A program made the translations under genes and the position numbers. Shown one piece after another: positions 9,020 to 17,044 of a stretch of 64,000 nucleotides of DNA (positions are counted from its first letter, which is position 1; each line of letters begins with the position of its first letter). The DNA comes from Lunatibacter salilacus. GTDB lineage: Bacteria > Bacteroidota > Bacteroidia > Cytophagales > Cyclobacteriaceae. The DNA lies in NCBI RefSeq assembly GCF_009797935.1, contig NZ_VOLC01000015.1, forward strand, positions 1 to 64,000, written 5' to 3'. The notes under the pieces are model-generated. The model was given only the letters and a program-made list of their open reading frames with translations. It made no database searches and was not told the origin of the DNA.

Positions 9020-10813
9020 ATGAAATCACTCTTAAAAAAGTTTCTACCGGATTTATTTTATTTTTATAAGCATCTAGGCTATCGGATGATATTTTTATTG
9101 CTGACCAGCATTTTTGTAGGGATATTGGATGGTTTGGGATTGACTATGTTTTTACCCCTCTTGGAATTGGTTGCGGACGAAAATGCTACTGCTTCTTCAG
9201 AGAAGTTAGGGCAGTTATCTTTTTTATTGGATGGATTGGAGCTGATTGGGTTTCAGCTTACATTGAATGTTGTACTTCTTACCATGTTTGGTTTTTTTGT
9301 TTTTAAAGGTATTGCAACCTTTTTTGAGCGGTATGTACGCGTGGTTTATCAGCAGTATTTTATTGCTAAAATCCGAATGGAAATTATACAAGCTCTGGCC
9401 AATTACAATTACAATGCTTTTGTTAGGGCGGATGCCGGGGCTATTCAAAATACGATGAGTGGTGAGGTGGAACGTGTGTTGCAATCTTTTAGAACCTACA
9501 GTACGATACTTCAACAGTTTGTAATGATTTTAGCCTATGCCGGTTTAGCCTTTTTGGTGAGTCCAGAGTTTGCTGTACTGATAACAATTGGGGGTGTGTT
9601 ATCTAATTTTCTGTTTAGCGCACTTTACCGAAAAACTAAAATTCTTTCATCAGAGTTGGTTGGTCGAAACAGTGCGTTTCAAGGTTATCTTATTCAAGTT
9701 GTTGCTTTTTTCAAATATTTAAAAGCTACAGCGACCATTCAGAGGTATGTTCGCTTCTTAGAAAAGAAGGTGTTGGATATTGAAGAAACGAACCGAAAAA
9801 TGGGTGTGCTCAATAGTATAATGATGGGAATGCGGGAGCCCATGATGATAGGGGTTGTAGTAGGTGTTATTTTGATTCAAATTAACGTACTAGGGGGAGG
9901 ATTGGGAACCATTATTTTAAGTTTACTATTTTTTTATAGAGCCTTAACATCGTTAACTGCTTTGCAGACTTCCTATAATCAGTTTTTGGGATTTTCAGGT
10001 TCTCTTGTAAACATGTCAGATTTTGTGAAGGATCTAAAAGCACATCCTACAGTATCCGGGAAAACTCCTTTCCATGGTATTAAAAATGAAATTTCCTTAC
10101 GCAATATAGGCTTTGGTTACTCTGAAAACAGGCCAATACTGAAGGATATCAACTTGAAAATCGGAAGAAATCAGTCAGTTGCATTTGTTGGAGAAAGTGG
10201 TTCGGGAAAAACCACACTAATGAATATCGTTACTGGTTTGATTACTCCCACTTCTGGGGAATGCTGGATAGATGATGTAAAAGTGAGTGATTTGAGTATT
10301 CAAAGTCTTCAAAGACGAATAGGGTACATCACCCAAGACCCAGTAATTTTTGATGATTCTGTATTTAATAATGTCACCCTTTGGGAGGAAAAGACCGAAG
10401 AGAACCTTGTTCGATTCCATGAAGCTTTGCGCAAAGCCCATATCGACGATTTTGTAAGCGGATTGGAGGGCAAAGAGGATTCCCGGTTAGGCAATAATGG
10501 TAATAGCTTGAGTGGAGGGCAAAAACAACGCATCTCCATTGCGAGGGAATTATTTAAAGAAGTTGATTTTTTGTTTATGGATGAGGCCACTTCCGCATTG
10601 GATTCGGAAACTGAACGGAGTATTCAACAAAGTATTGATGAATTGAAAGGGCAGTATACGATAATAATTATCGCTCATAGATTGAGCACTATCAAAAATG
10701 TGGATCAGGTAGTTTTTATGGACAAAGGGACAATTAAAAATCACGGTACTTTCCAAGACTTAGTCAATAAAGAGATAAAGTTTAAAGAAATGGTAAATCT
10801 CCAAGAGGTTTAA
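9020..10813 (+). CDS. ABC exporter, MsbA/PglK-like (candidate glycan flippase)
   Basis: Half-transporter with an N-terminal exporter membrane domain (six predicted helices, about residues 20-320) and a C-terminal nucleotide-binding domain. Visible motifs are Walker A GESGSGKTT (about 391), signature LSGGQKQR (about 497), Walker B FLFMDEATSALD (about 517) and the H-loop IIIIAHR. Inside a polysaccharide locus it most resembles PglK, the ATP-driven flippase for undecaprenyl-diphosphate-linked oligosaccharide. No Wzx-type MATE/MOP flippase appears anywhere in the window, so this protein is the leading candidate for translocating the repeat unit. A lipid exporter role (MsbA-like) cannot be excluded. 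ATG 9020 is used; TTG at 9017 is in the same frame. Confidence 0.85.
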   Translation: MKSLLKKFLPDLFYFYKHLGYRMIFLLLTSIFVGILDGLGLTMFLPLLELVADENATASSEKLGQLSFLLDGLELIGFQLTLNVVLLTMFGFFVFKGIATFFERYVRVVYQQYFIAKIRMEIIQALANYNYNAFVRADAGAIQNTMSGEVERVLQSFRTYSTILQQFVMILAYAGLAFLVSPEFAVLITIGGVLSNFLFSALYRKTKILSSELVGRNSAFQGYLIQVVAFFKYLKATATIQRYVRFLEKKVLDIEETNRKMGVLNSIMMGMREPMMIGVVVGVILIQINVLGGGLGTIILSLLFFYRALTSLTALQTSYNQFLGFSGSLVNMSDFVKDLKAHPTVSGKTPFHGIKNEISLRNIGFGYSENRPILKDINLKIGRNQSVAFVGESGSGKTTLMNIVTGLITPTSGECWIDDVKVSDLSIQSLQRRIGYITQDPVIFDDSVFNNVTLWEEKTEENLVRFHEALRKAHIDDFVSGLEGKEDSRLGNNGNSLSGGQKQRISIARELFKEVDFLFMDEATSALDSETERSIQQSIDELKGQYTIIIIAHRLSTIKNVDQVVFMDKGTIKNHGTFQDLVNKEIKFKEMVNLQEV

Positions 10814-10856
10814 TTTATTTCAATAATTCAAATATTACATCAATACACAATTTTAT

Positions 10857-11891
10857 ATGATGAAAGACAAATCCATTCTCATTACCGGCGGAACGGGTTC
10901 GTTGGGTAAAGCGCTCACGTCCCATATTTTTAAGGTATATCCGGATATCAAAAGGTTGGTTATTTTTTCAAGAGATGAACAAAAGCAATTTGAGATGGCT
11001 CAAGAATATCCTGAACACAGATTTCCTCAAATTCGCTTTTTCATTGGAGATGTAAGGGATAAAAATCGCCTGATGCGTGCTTTTAAGGGAATTGATTACG
11101 TCATCCATGCAGCTGCGATGAAGCATGTGCCAATTGCTGAATACAATCCTGATGAATGCGTAAAGACAAACATCAATGGTGCACAAAATGTTATTGAAGC
11201 CTGTTTGGATACACAGGTAGAGAGGGTAGTGGCGCTATCTACGGACAAAGCGGCTGCTCCCATTAACCTTTATGGTGCTACAAAATTGGCATCTGATAAG
11301 CTTTTCGTGGCAGCCAATAATATCAAAGGATCAAACCCTATTCGTTTTTCAGTAGTTCGCTATGGAAATGTAATGGGTTCTAATGGGTCGGTTATACCAT
11401 TCTTTCTTAAAAAACGCAAGGAGGGTGTTTTACCGATTACAGATGTTCAAATGACTAGATTTAATATTTCTTTGCAAGGTGGTGTTGACATGGTCATGCA
11501 TGCTTTGGAACATGCATGGGGAGGTGAGATATTTGTCCCAAAAATCCCTTCCTATAGAATTACAGATGTGGCGGAAGCAATAGGACCGGAATGTAAAAAG
11601 CCGGTAGTAGGCATTCGTCCAGGGGAAAAAGTGCACGAGGACATGATTACTTCTTCCGATTCCTATTATACCTGGGACTTAGGAAAGTATTTTACCATTC
11701 TTCCGTCAAGACATAAATGGAAGATTGAGGAGTTTCAGAAGCACTTTAGTGCGGTTAGAGTTCCACAAGGTTTTAAATACAGTTCTGATGAAAATACAGA
11801 ATGGGAAACATTGGAATCGCTTCGCCGGCATATAAAATTACATGTAGATCCAACTTTTGAAAATCATGAGAACAGTGATTCCTTACGGTAA
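10857..11891 (+). CDS. pseB: UDP-N-acetylglucosamine 4,6-dehydratase (inverting), PseB
   Basis: First step of pseudaminic acid synthesis: UDP-GlcNAc to the 4-keto-6-deoxy-L-arabino sugar. It is an SDR of the short FlaA1/PseB class. Cofactor motif is TGGTGSLGKAL at residue 9. The segment FSRDEQKQFEM is diagnostic of the family. AAAMKHVPIAEYNP, STDKAAAPINLYGATK and RYGNVMGSNGSVIPFF all match PseB. The length of 344 aa fits the soluble inverting enzyme, unlike the membrane-anchored 648-aa relative at 44 kb. It overlaps the start of pseC by 26 bp, which supports cotranslation. Confidence 0.93.
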   Translation: MMKDKSILITGGTGSLGKALTSHIFKVYPDIKRLVIFSRDEQKQFEMAQEYPEHRFPQIRFFIGDVRDKNRLMRAFKGIDYVIHAAAMKHVPIAEYNPDECVKTNINGAQNVIEACLDTQVERVVALSTDKAAAPINLYGATKLASDKLFVAANNIKGSNPIRFSVVRYGNVMGSNGSVIPFFLKKRKEGVLPITDVQMTRFNISLQGGVDMVMHALEHAWGGEIFVPKIPSYRITDVAEAIGPECKKPVVGIRPGEKVHEDMITSSDSYYTWDLGKYFTILPSRHKWKIEEFQKHFSAVRVPQGFKYSSDENTEWETLESLRRHIKLHVDPTFENHENSDSLR

Positions 11892-13080
11892 GCAAGATAT
11901 TTCAGAGGAGGATATCGCCGCCGTCGTAAAGACACTGCGTTCGGATTTCCTTACTCAAGGTCCTAAAATCAAGGAATTTGAGGAAGCATTTGCTCGGTAT
12001 GTTGGTGCTCAATACGCCGTTGCCGTTGCAAATGGTACTGCAGCGCTTCATCTAAATGCGTTGGCACTTGGAGTGAAACCCGGAGATAAAGTAATTACCA
12101 CGCCAATTACTTTTGCAGCTTCTGCAAATTGTGTGAGATATTGTGGAGGGGAGGTTGTTTTTGCAGATATAGATGCTACAACCTATTTGCTGGATATTAA
12201 TAATGTAAGGGAACTTCTGGAGGCATCGCCAAGAGGAACTTATAAAGGAATAATCCCTGTTGATTTTGCCGGTAGAGCTGTAGATTTGGAAGCCTTTAGA
12301 AAGCTAGCAAATGAATACGGTTTATGGATCATAGAAGATTCTTGTCACTCGCCAGGCGGATATTTTATGGATAGTGATGGAAAACAACAGCATTGCGGAA
12401 ACGGGAATTTGGCAGATTTGGCAATATTTTCTTTTCATCCTGTTAAACATATCGCTTGTGGAGAAGGTGGAATGATTACTACCAATGATGAGAAATTATA
12501 TGAAAAGCTACTACAGTTAAGGACACACGGTATAGTTAAGGACGAAAATAAATTTATAAACTCCTTGGCATTTGCTAATGGACTGGAAGATTCTCAAATC
12601 TCAAATCTCAAATCTCAAATCTACCCTGGCTGGTATATGGAAATGCAGGATTTGGGCTACAATTATAGATTAACAGATTTTCAGGCTGCGTTGGGATTAA
12701 GCCAATTGAAAAGGGCAGATGCAGGTTTGGTAAGAAGAAAAGAAATCGCCAAAAGATACCAAGAAGCTTTTCAGGGGATGCCTTTTATCAAAGGACAATC
12801 CGGGTTTGTAAAAGGCCATGCCTACCATCTTTATGTGTTGGAAGTGGATAATCGGCTAGGTCTTTACAATCACCTCAGGACAAACAATATTTTTGCTCAG
12901 ATTCATTACATACCAGTTCATCTGATGCCATATTACAGACAATTTGGATGGAAGGAAGGAGATATGCCAATAGCTGAGGAGTATTATCAAAACTGTATAA
13001 GTATGCCGATGTATCCTACATTAACCAATCTAGAACAGGATTTTGTCATAAAAAACATTTATTCTTTTTACAATGTCTGA
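11866..13080 (+). CDS. pseC: UDP-4-amino-4,6-dideoxy-N-acetyl-beta-L-altrosamine transaminase, PseC
   Basis: PLP-dependent DegT/DnrJ-family enzyme that aminates the PseB product at C4. The N terminus IPYGKQDISEEDIAAVV and the region LTQGPKIKEFEEAFARYVGA are typical. The PLP lysine lies in IFSFHPVKHIACGEGGMI. Near residue 243 is an insertion (EDSQISNLKSQIYPG) encoded by a perfect heptanucleotide repeat, absent from ordinary PseC as I know it. ATG 11866 is chosen; TTG 11857 lies upstream in frame. It overlaps pseF by 8 bp. Gene function would depend on the repeat number staying in frame. Confidence 0.92.
   Translation: MRTVIPYGKQDISEEDIAAVVKTLRSDFLTQGPKIKEFEEAFARYVGAQYAVAVANGTAALHLNALALGVKPGDKVITTPITFAASANCVRYCGGEVVFADIDATTYLLDINNVRELLEASPRGTYKGIIPVDFAGRAVDLEAFRKLANEYGLWIIEDSCHSPGGYFMDSDGKQQHCGNGNLADLAIFSFHPVKHIACGEGGMITTNDEKLYEKLLQLRTHGIVKDENKFINSLAFANGLEDSQISNLKSQIYPGWYMEMQDLGYNYRLTDFQAALGLSQLKRADAGLVRRKEIAKRYQEAFQGMPFIKGQSGFVKGHAYHLYVLEVDNRLGLYNHLRTNNIFAQIHYIPVHLMPYYRQFGWKEGDMPIAEEYYQNCISMPMYPTLTNLEQDFVIKNIYSFYNV
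12592..12619 (+). repeat. Four perfect TCTCAAA heptamers inside pseC
   Basis: Units at 12592, 12599, 12606 and 12613, followed by a partial TCTA. With seven bases per unit, loss or gain of one unit shifts the reading frame of pseC. Confidence 0.9.
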
Positions 13081-13768
13081 TATCTGTATAATTCTGGCAA
13101 GAGGAGGAAGTAAGCGGATTCCCGGGAAAAACATTAAGGACTTCTCTGGAAAACCCATTATTGCGTATAGTATTGAAGCCGCATTGTCTTCTGGAGTATT
13201 TGATGAGGTTATGGTGTCTACAGATGCTACTGAAATTGCAAGAATAGCTGAAAATTTTGGTGCAAAGGTACCCTTTTTTCGGACGGATAAAAACGCTGAT
13301 GATCATGCCACAACCGCTGACGCTATCGAAGAGGTCTTATTAGAATATTGCAAACTTGGAAAGCAGTTTATTAACGCATGCTGCCTTTATCCAACAGCTC
13401 CATTTGTTTCCCCTGATTCTTTAAAAGAAGGAAGGAGAATATTGGGAGAGTCAGCTGCAGAGACTGTATTTCCAATCGTAAAGTTCGGTTATCCGGTATG
13501 GAGAGGACTTAGCAAGGACCGAGAGGCGGCAGTTGAGATGATTTGGAAGGAACATCTAAACAGCCGATCCCAAGATTTAAAAGAAGTATACCATGATGCC
13601 GGTCAATGGTACTGGATCGATGTAAAAAGATTTCTGAAAAGCAAGAAACTTTTTACAGATAATTCCAAGGGAGTTGAGCTTTCGCCGCTTGAAGTTCAGG
13701 ATATAGATACTTTACATGACTGGCATCTGGCCGAACTGAAATATGGCTACCTACAAAGTCTTAAATAG
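13073..13768 (+). CDS. pseF: Pseudaminic acid cytidylyltransferase, PseF
   Basis: Activates pseudaminic acid with CTP to give CMP-pseudaminate. The nucleotide-binding signature ILARGGSKRIPGKNIK is at residues 6-21. ISTD-like MVSTDATEIARIAENFGA and LYPTAPFVSPDSLKEG follow, both typical of the CMP-NeuAc synthetase superfamily and specifically of the PseF branch. DIDTLHDWHLAELKY closes the protein as expected. Length (231 aa) is normal. It overlaps pseC by 8 bp and the next gene by 26 bp. Confidence 0.93.
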   Translation: MSDICIILARGGSKRIPGKNIKDFSGKPIIAYSIEAALSSGVFDEVMVSTDATEIARIAENFGAKVPFFRTDKNADDHATTADAIEEVLLEYCKLGKQFINACCLYPTAPFVSPDSLKEGRRILGESAAETVFPIVKFGYPVWRGLSKDREAAVEMIWKEHLNSRSQDLKEVYHDAGQWYWIDVKRFLKSKKLFTDNSKGVELSPLEVQDIDTLHDWHLAELKYGYLQSLK

Positions 13769-14297
13769 GCAGGTTTTTTCCTTTGGTAGCTATTCCATTG
13801 TCCCCATCAGAACGGAGGATAAATATACCATCATGAAATGGCGTAATGAACAGATTTATCACCTTCGTCAAAATAGACCACTGACAAAAGAGGATCAGGA
13901 TGGTTATTATGAAAATGTAGTTGCGAAACTTTATTCGCAGGAATACCCCAATCAAATTTTGTTCTCCTACCTAGAAGATAGAAAATGCGTCGGTTACGGA
14001 GGACTTGTCCATATCAACTGGATTGATAAGAATGCTGAAATTTCCTTTATAATGGATACAGCTTTAGAAAAAGAATTTTTCGAGTTTCATTGGAAGAATT
14101 ACCTTAAGCTTATAGAAAAATTAGCGTTTGAGGAATTTAAGTTTCATAAAATATTTACATATGCTTTCGATATTAGGCCAAGGTTATATCGAGCTTTGAT
14201 TGAATCTGGATTTGATAAAGAGGCAACTTTAAAAGATCATTGCCTATTTGAAGGAAAATATATTGATGTGGTTATTCATTCTAAGATTCACAATTAA
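13743..14297 (+). CDS. GNAT-family N-acetyltransferase in the pseudaminate cluster
   Basis: GNAT-fold acyltransferase of 184 aa. The N-terminal half has VPIRTEDKYTIMKWRNEQIYHLRQ, like sugar-acetylating GNATs. CVGYGGLVHINWIDKNAEISF would be the beta-4/beta-5 region. The acetyl-CoA loop (R/QxxGxG) is poorly conserved, so acetyl-CoA binding is not shown by motif. It sits where PseG or PseH would be expected and overlaps pseF by 26 bp, so a role in the pseudaminate pathway is likely by context. It could N-acylate the 4-amino group, or another position to give a variant nonulosonic acid. It has no nucleotide-sugar hydrolase (PseG) features. Confidence 0.75.
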   Translation: MATYKVLNRQVFSFGSYSIVPIRTEDKYTIMKWRNEQIYHLRQNRPLTKEDQDGYYENVVAKLYSQEYPNQILFSYLEDRKCVGYGGLVHINWIDKNAEISFIMDTALEKEFFEFHWKNYLKLIEKLAFEEFKFHKIFTYAFDIRPRLYRALIESGFDKEATLKDHCLFEGKYIDVVIHSKIHN

Positions 14298-14762
14298 ATG
14301 GAATTAAGAGATGCTACTTCGGATGATTTGAATATTACCTATAAGTGGGCAAATCATCCTGAGACTAGAAAATTTTCTTTTAGGCAAGAATTTATTTCAC
14401 TTGAAAACCATTCGAAATGGTTCAACGCTAAACTTGCTGATGAAAAATGTATTTATAAGATTTTGGAGATAGATAATTCCCCTGTAGGATCTATTAGACT
14501 TGATATCCAAAATGAGGTGGCAACGATCAGTTATTTGGTTTCTCCGGAGTACACAGGAAGAGGCTTCGGTAAAAAAATTATGGAATTGGCTATCATAGCT
14601 GTTTTAAAAGAAAATCTGAAGATTGAATCAGTCAGAGGATTGGTTAAAAAAGAGAACGTAGCATCTATCAAGATTTTTGAAAGCTTTCAGTTTGAGAGGA
14701 ATGAGATGAAAGAAGGTATACTCGAGTTTAAGAAAAAAATAGAACATGCAGATTGGAAATAA
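14298..14762 (+). CDS. GNAT N-acetyltransferase, PseH-like
   Basis: GNAT of 154 aa that resembles PseH and the GNAT domain often fused to PseG. It opens with LRDATSDDLNITYKWANHPETRKFSF, then HSKWFNAKL, VGSIRLD and the acetyl-CoA loop YTGRGFGKKIMELA (a full RxxGxG-type motif). It would acetylate the C4 amine of the UDP-diamino sugar made by PseC. It starts directly after the previous stop and overlaps pseI by 17 bp. In related genomes this domain is commonly attached to a PseG hydrolase domain; here that domain is absent. Confidence 0.78.
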   Translation: MELRDATSDDLNITYKWANHPETRKFSFRQEFISLENHSKWFNAKLADEKCIYKILEIDNSPVGSIRLDIQNEVATISYLVSPEYTGRGFGKKIMELAIIAVLKENLKIESVRGLVKKENVASIKIFESFQFERNEMKEGILEFKKKIEHADWK

Positions 14763-15783
14763 AAAAATAAATAACATCTCCCCCGTTTTCATTATCGCAG
14801 AACTTTCAGCCAACCATAATGGAAGCTTGGATGTAGCTATTGACACCATCCGAGCGGCAAAGAGGGCAGGAGCTGATTGCATTAAATTGCAAACCTACAC
14901 AGCAGATACGATTACCATTGATTGCGATAAGGAGGATTTTAAGATTAAAGACACTATATGGGAAGGTAAAAACCTGTATCAACTTTATCAAGATGCATAT
15001 ACGCCCTGGGAATGGCATGAAACACTTTTTAAAGTCGCAAAGGAAGAGGGGCTGGAATGTTTCAGTTCTCCATTTGATAAAACGGCAGTGGATTTATTAG
15101 AAAATTTGGACACACCAGCCTATAAAATTGCATCTTTTGAGATCACAGATATTCCCTTGATTGAATACGTAGCTTCCAAAGGAAAACCAGTAATTATATC
15201 CACGGGAATTGCTACCCAGGAAGATATTGACTTAGCATTGGATGCTTGCAATCGAATGGGAAACCTCCAAGTAGCCTTGCTCAAATGTACTTCAAGCTAT
15301 CCCGCACCAATAGAAGAGGCCAATATGGTAATGGTGAAGGATTTAGCCGAAAGGTACGGTTGCATTAGTGGATTATCCGATCATACCATAGGTAATATAG
15401 TGCCAATTGTAGCAACTTGCTTTGGAGCCAAAATTATTGAGAAACACTTTATACTTGACCGATCTATAGGGGGACCTGATGCTTCATTTTCGATGAATGA
15501 ACTGGAATTTACAGATATGGTTAAGGCTATTAGAGAAGCAGAAAAAGCTATAGGGGCTGTGGATTATAGGTTAACAGAAAAGCAGGAAAAAGGGAAGGAT
15601 TTTTCAAGGTCACTATATGTGGTTAAAGACATCAAAGCAGGAGAAATAATTACGGAGGAAAACGTAAGGAGTATTAGGCCAGGTTTTGGTATGCATCCGA
15701 AATTTTTAAAAGGATTGTTAGGTAAACGCGTTATATTAGACTTATTTGCTGGAGATCGTTTAAATATAAATAATTTCGATTAA
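14746..15783 (+). CDS. pseI: Pseudaminic acid synthase, PseI
   Basis: Condenses 2,4-diacetamido-2,4,6-trideoxy-L-altrose with phosphoenolpyruvate to give pseudaminic acid. The NeuB-type TIM barrel occupies residues 1-280: FIIAELSANHNGSLD, GADCIKLQTYTADT, FSSPFDKTAVDLL, KIASFEITD, ISTG, LLKCTSSYPAP, GLSDHT and IIEKHF. A C-terminal SAF (antifreeze-like) domain follows (SRSLYVVKDIKAGEIITEENVRS). KLQTYTADTITID is characteristic of PseI rather than NeuB or LegI. It completes the cluster after the two GNATs. Confidence 0.93.
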   Translation: MQIGNKKINNISPVFIIAELSANHNGSLDVAIDTIRAAKRAGADCIKLQTYTADTITIDCDKEDFKIKDTIWEGKNLYQLYQDAYTPWEWHETLFKVAKEEGLECFSSPFDKTAVDLLENLDTPAYKIASFEITDIPLIEYVASKGKPVIISTGIATQEDIDLALDACNRMGNLQVALLKCTSSYPAPIEEANMVMVKDLAERYGCISGLSDHTIGNIVPIVATCFGAKIIEKHFILDRSIGGPDASFSMNELEFTDMVKAIREAEKAIGAVDYRLTEKQEKGKDFSRSLYVVKDIKAGEIITEENVRSIRPGFGMHPKFLKGLLGKRVILDLFAGDRLNINNFD

Positions 15784-15785
15784 AT

Positions 15786-16883
15786 ATGAAGATAGCAATA
15801 ATCACAACTTATCCTGAGTCTGGATCAATGAATATTGGAGATAGACTTATTACGGAAGCTACTATTGACTTAATAAAATATTCATTAGGAGACCATAATG
15901 TTGAATTTAAAATTATTTGGCGACGTGCTGAATTTAATAGTGTAGAAAATGATTTAAAAAAATGTGATCTTATTGTATTTGCTTGTTTATCTATTAGGAA
16001 AAATATGGTAGAGGATATATATCCTTTTTTACCAAATATTCTAGAATTAAATAAAAAAATATTTGTTATAGCTGCTGGTACCCAATTAAATCACTTTCAT
16101 CATAATAAGGATTGGCTGATTGATATTTCTGATAATTCTCGAATAGCCCTTCTTGAATTAGATAAAAAATCAAGTTTCTTCTCTACAAGAGGACTATTAA
16201 CTCAGAAATTTTGCAATTTCAATGGCTTGATTAATGCGAAATTTGGCGGGGATATCGCTTTTTTTGATAAAAGATTCCTAAATCGAAAATTTAAATCAAT
16301 TAATTCAGTAAAAAGAATTGCTATATCGGATCCACATTATTCTAGTTTATTTCTTGAATCCTTACAATATTTAGTCACCTCATTAAATAATCTATTTAGG
16401 TCTGCAGAAATTGAAATTCTATTACATGGAAAAAATCAGATTGTTGAAGAATTTAGTTTTAAAAATGGTATAAAATGTAGAAAAATATATTTGGAGCAAG
16501 ATGGACTAGATGCCTATGATGATTTTGATATACACGTTGGTTACAGAATTCATGGTTGTGTTTCAATGTTAAAAAGAAAGAAAATTTCATATTTGTTGGA
16601 ACAGGATGGTAGAGGTATTGATTATGGAATCACTTTCCCAATTAAAATTAGTGTCCCTAATACGATCGAATATAGGCCTGGACAAGTCTTCAAAAATTTC
16701 ATTAAGATAATATCTGGTCGAGATGATATTGGTCAACGTAAAGTAGATCTAAAACCAGTTGATTTATTACTAGCAATTATTGAAAATGATTTAAAAACTA
16801 ATTTTAGTAGATTTAAACAATTGGATATATTTATAGATACAATTAATTTCACATATATTGAAGCTTTTGGAAGTTTGAACTAA
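15786..16883 (+). CDS. Polysaccharide pyruvyl transferase family protein
   Basis: Likely transfers pyruvate from PEP to a sugar of the repeat unit, or has the same fold with another role. The N terminus MKIAIITTYPESGSMNIGDRLI matches the family start (a GNxGD-like motif). AGTQLNHFHHNKDW lies in the middle. FDIHVGYRIHGCVSML near residue 250 carries the conserved RxHG motif. Length is 365 aa. The coding sequence is distinctly AT-rich compared with pse genes, and it follows pseI by 2 bp. A 160-bp AT-rich gap separates it from the next gene. Confidence 0.8.
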   Translation: MKIAIITTYPESGSMNIGDRLITEATIDLIKYSLGDHNVEFKIIWRRAEFNSVENDLKKCDLIVFACLSIRKNMVEDIYPFLPNILELNKKIFVIAAGTQLNHFHHNKDWLIDISDNSRIALLELDKKSSFFSTRGLLTQKFCNFNGLINAKFGGDIAFFDKRFLNRKFKSINSVKRIAISDPHYSSLFLESLQYLVTSLNNLFRSAEIEILLHGKNQIVEEFSFKNGIKCRKIYLEQDGLDAYDDFDIHVGYRIHGCVSMLKRKKISYLLEQDGRGIDYGITFPIKISVPNTIEYRPGQVFKNFIKIISGRDDIGQRKVDLKPVDLLLAIIENDLKTNFSRFKQLDIFIDTINFTYIEAFGSLN

Positions 16884-17044
16884 AATAGACTATCTACATT
16901 TGATTTTATTAATGGATTTAATTAAGTATTACTTTTTTATTAATAGGTCAAATATATGTATGCGTAAAATTTATTCAGAATCAACAAATGGATATTGTTT
17001 TCAATTTAAACATAGGAATTTATTTTAGATAAAACCCTAATTTA

